Source: JBBTWO01 sp038062745 (GTDB taxonomy: Bacteria; Patescibacteriota; Microgenomatia; UBA8517). Taken from it: 5,152 nt of DNA. The stretch covers positions 1 to 5,152 of the forward strand of contig JBBTWO010000066.1 in assembly GCA_038062745.1 (NCBI GenBank), in the 5' to 3' direction. Shown one piece after another: positions 5,150-5,152 of the stretch (within the stretch, counting starts at the first letter, position 1; each line of letters starts with the position of its first letter). A program made the position numbers and the translations under genes. The notes below the pieces were generated by a model that was given only the letters and a program-made list of their open reading frames with translations, did no database searches and was not told the DNA's origin.

Positions 5150-5152
5150 AAG

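Overview
The window is an AT-rich, gene-dense bacterial segment from a draft assembly. It contains a run of exactly 100 N (1690-1789), which looks like a scaffold-gap placeholder. Motif wording in LysRS (around HLQDYSQMEFYWAYANYED and GFGVSERL) and SerRS (YRETHTSDYMTDFQARRLN, DATAFAIGRT) departs from the usual bacterial forms. It resembles what I associate with candidate phyla radiation (Patescibacteria) genomes, but this assignment is an inference from memory. TGA is used as a normal stop codon (lysS and the HD gene), so recoding of TGA to glycine is not indicated.

Layout. At the left edge, the plus strand carries the 3' end of rarA/mgsA (1-410). It converges on a minus-strand cluster with only one base between the stop codons. 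Read in its own direction, the cluster runs greA (4593-4120), lysS (4076-2631), a COG2316-type HD-domain hydrolase (2634-2071, overlapping lysS by ATGA), a partial CYTH-like coding fragment (2055-1790), the N gap, and serS (1689-412, first codons lost in the gap). A strong promoter lies upstream of greA: TTGACA, a 16-base spacer, then TGC-TAAAAT. It is followed by a predicted leader of about 126 nt that can fold so that the greA Shine-Dalgarno sequence is paired.

The right end (4754-5152) holds a mostly non-coding stretch with a long-looped inverted repeat, then a promoter and a tRNA-Glu(CTC) gene on the plus strand (5028-5100). A further hairpin lies at the edge of the window.

Functionally, this is a housekeeping information-processing locus. 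GreA rescues backtracked RNA polymerase, LysRS and SerRS charge tRNAs, and the divergent gene supplies tRNA-Glu. I do not see a defence system, mobile element or CRISPR array. The most promising unexplained signal is the greA leader, with nested inverted repeats covering the ribosome binding site, a possible pseudoknot partner, and a dyad over the -10/start site. The apparent 550-residue open frame across the gap is an artefact of translating through N and should not be read as a gene fusion.
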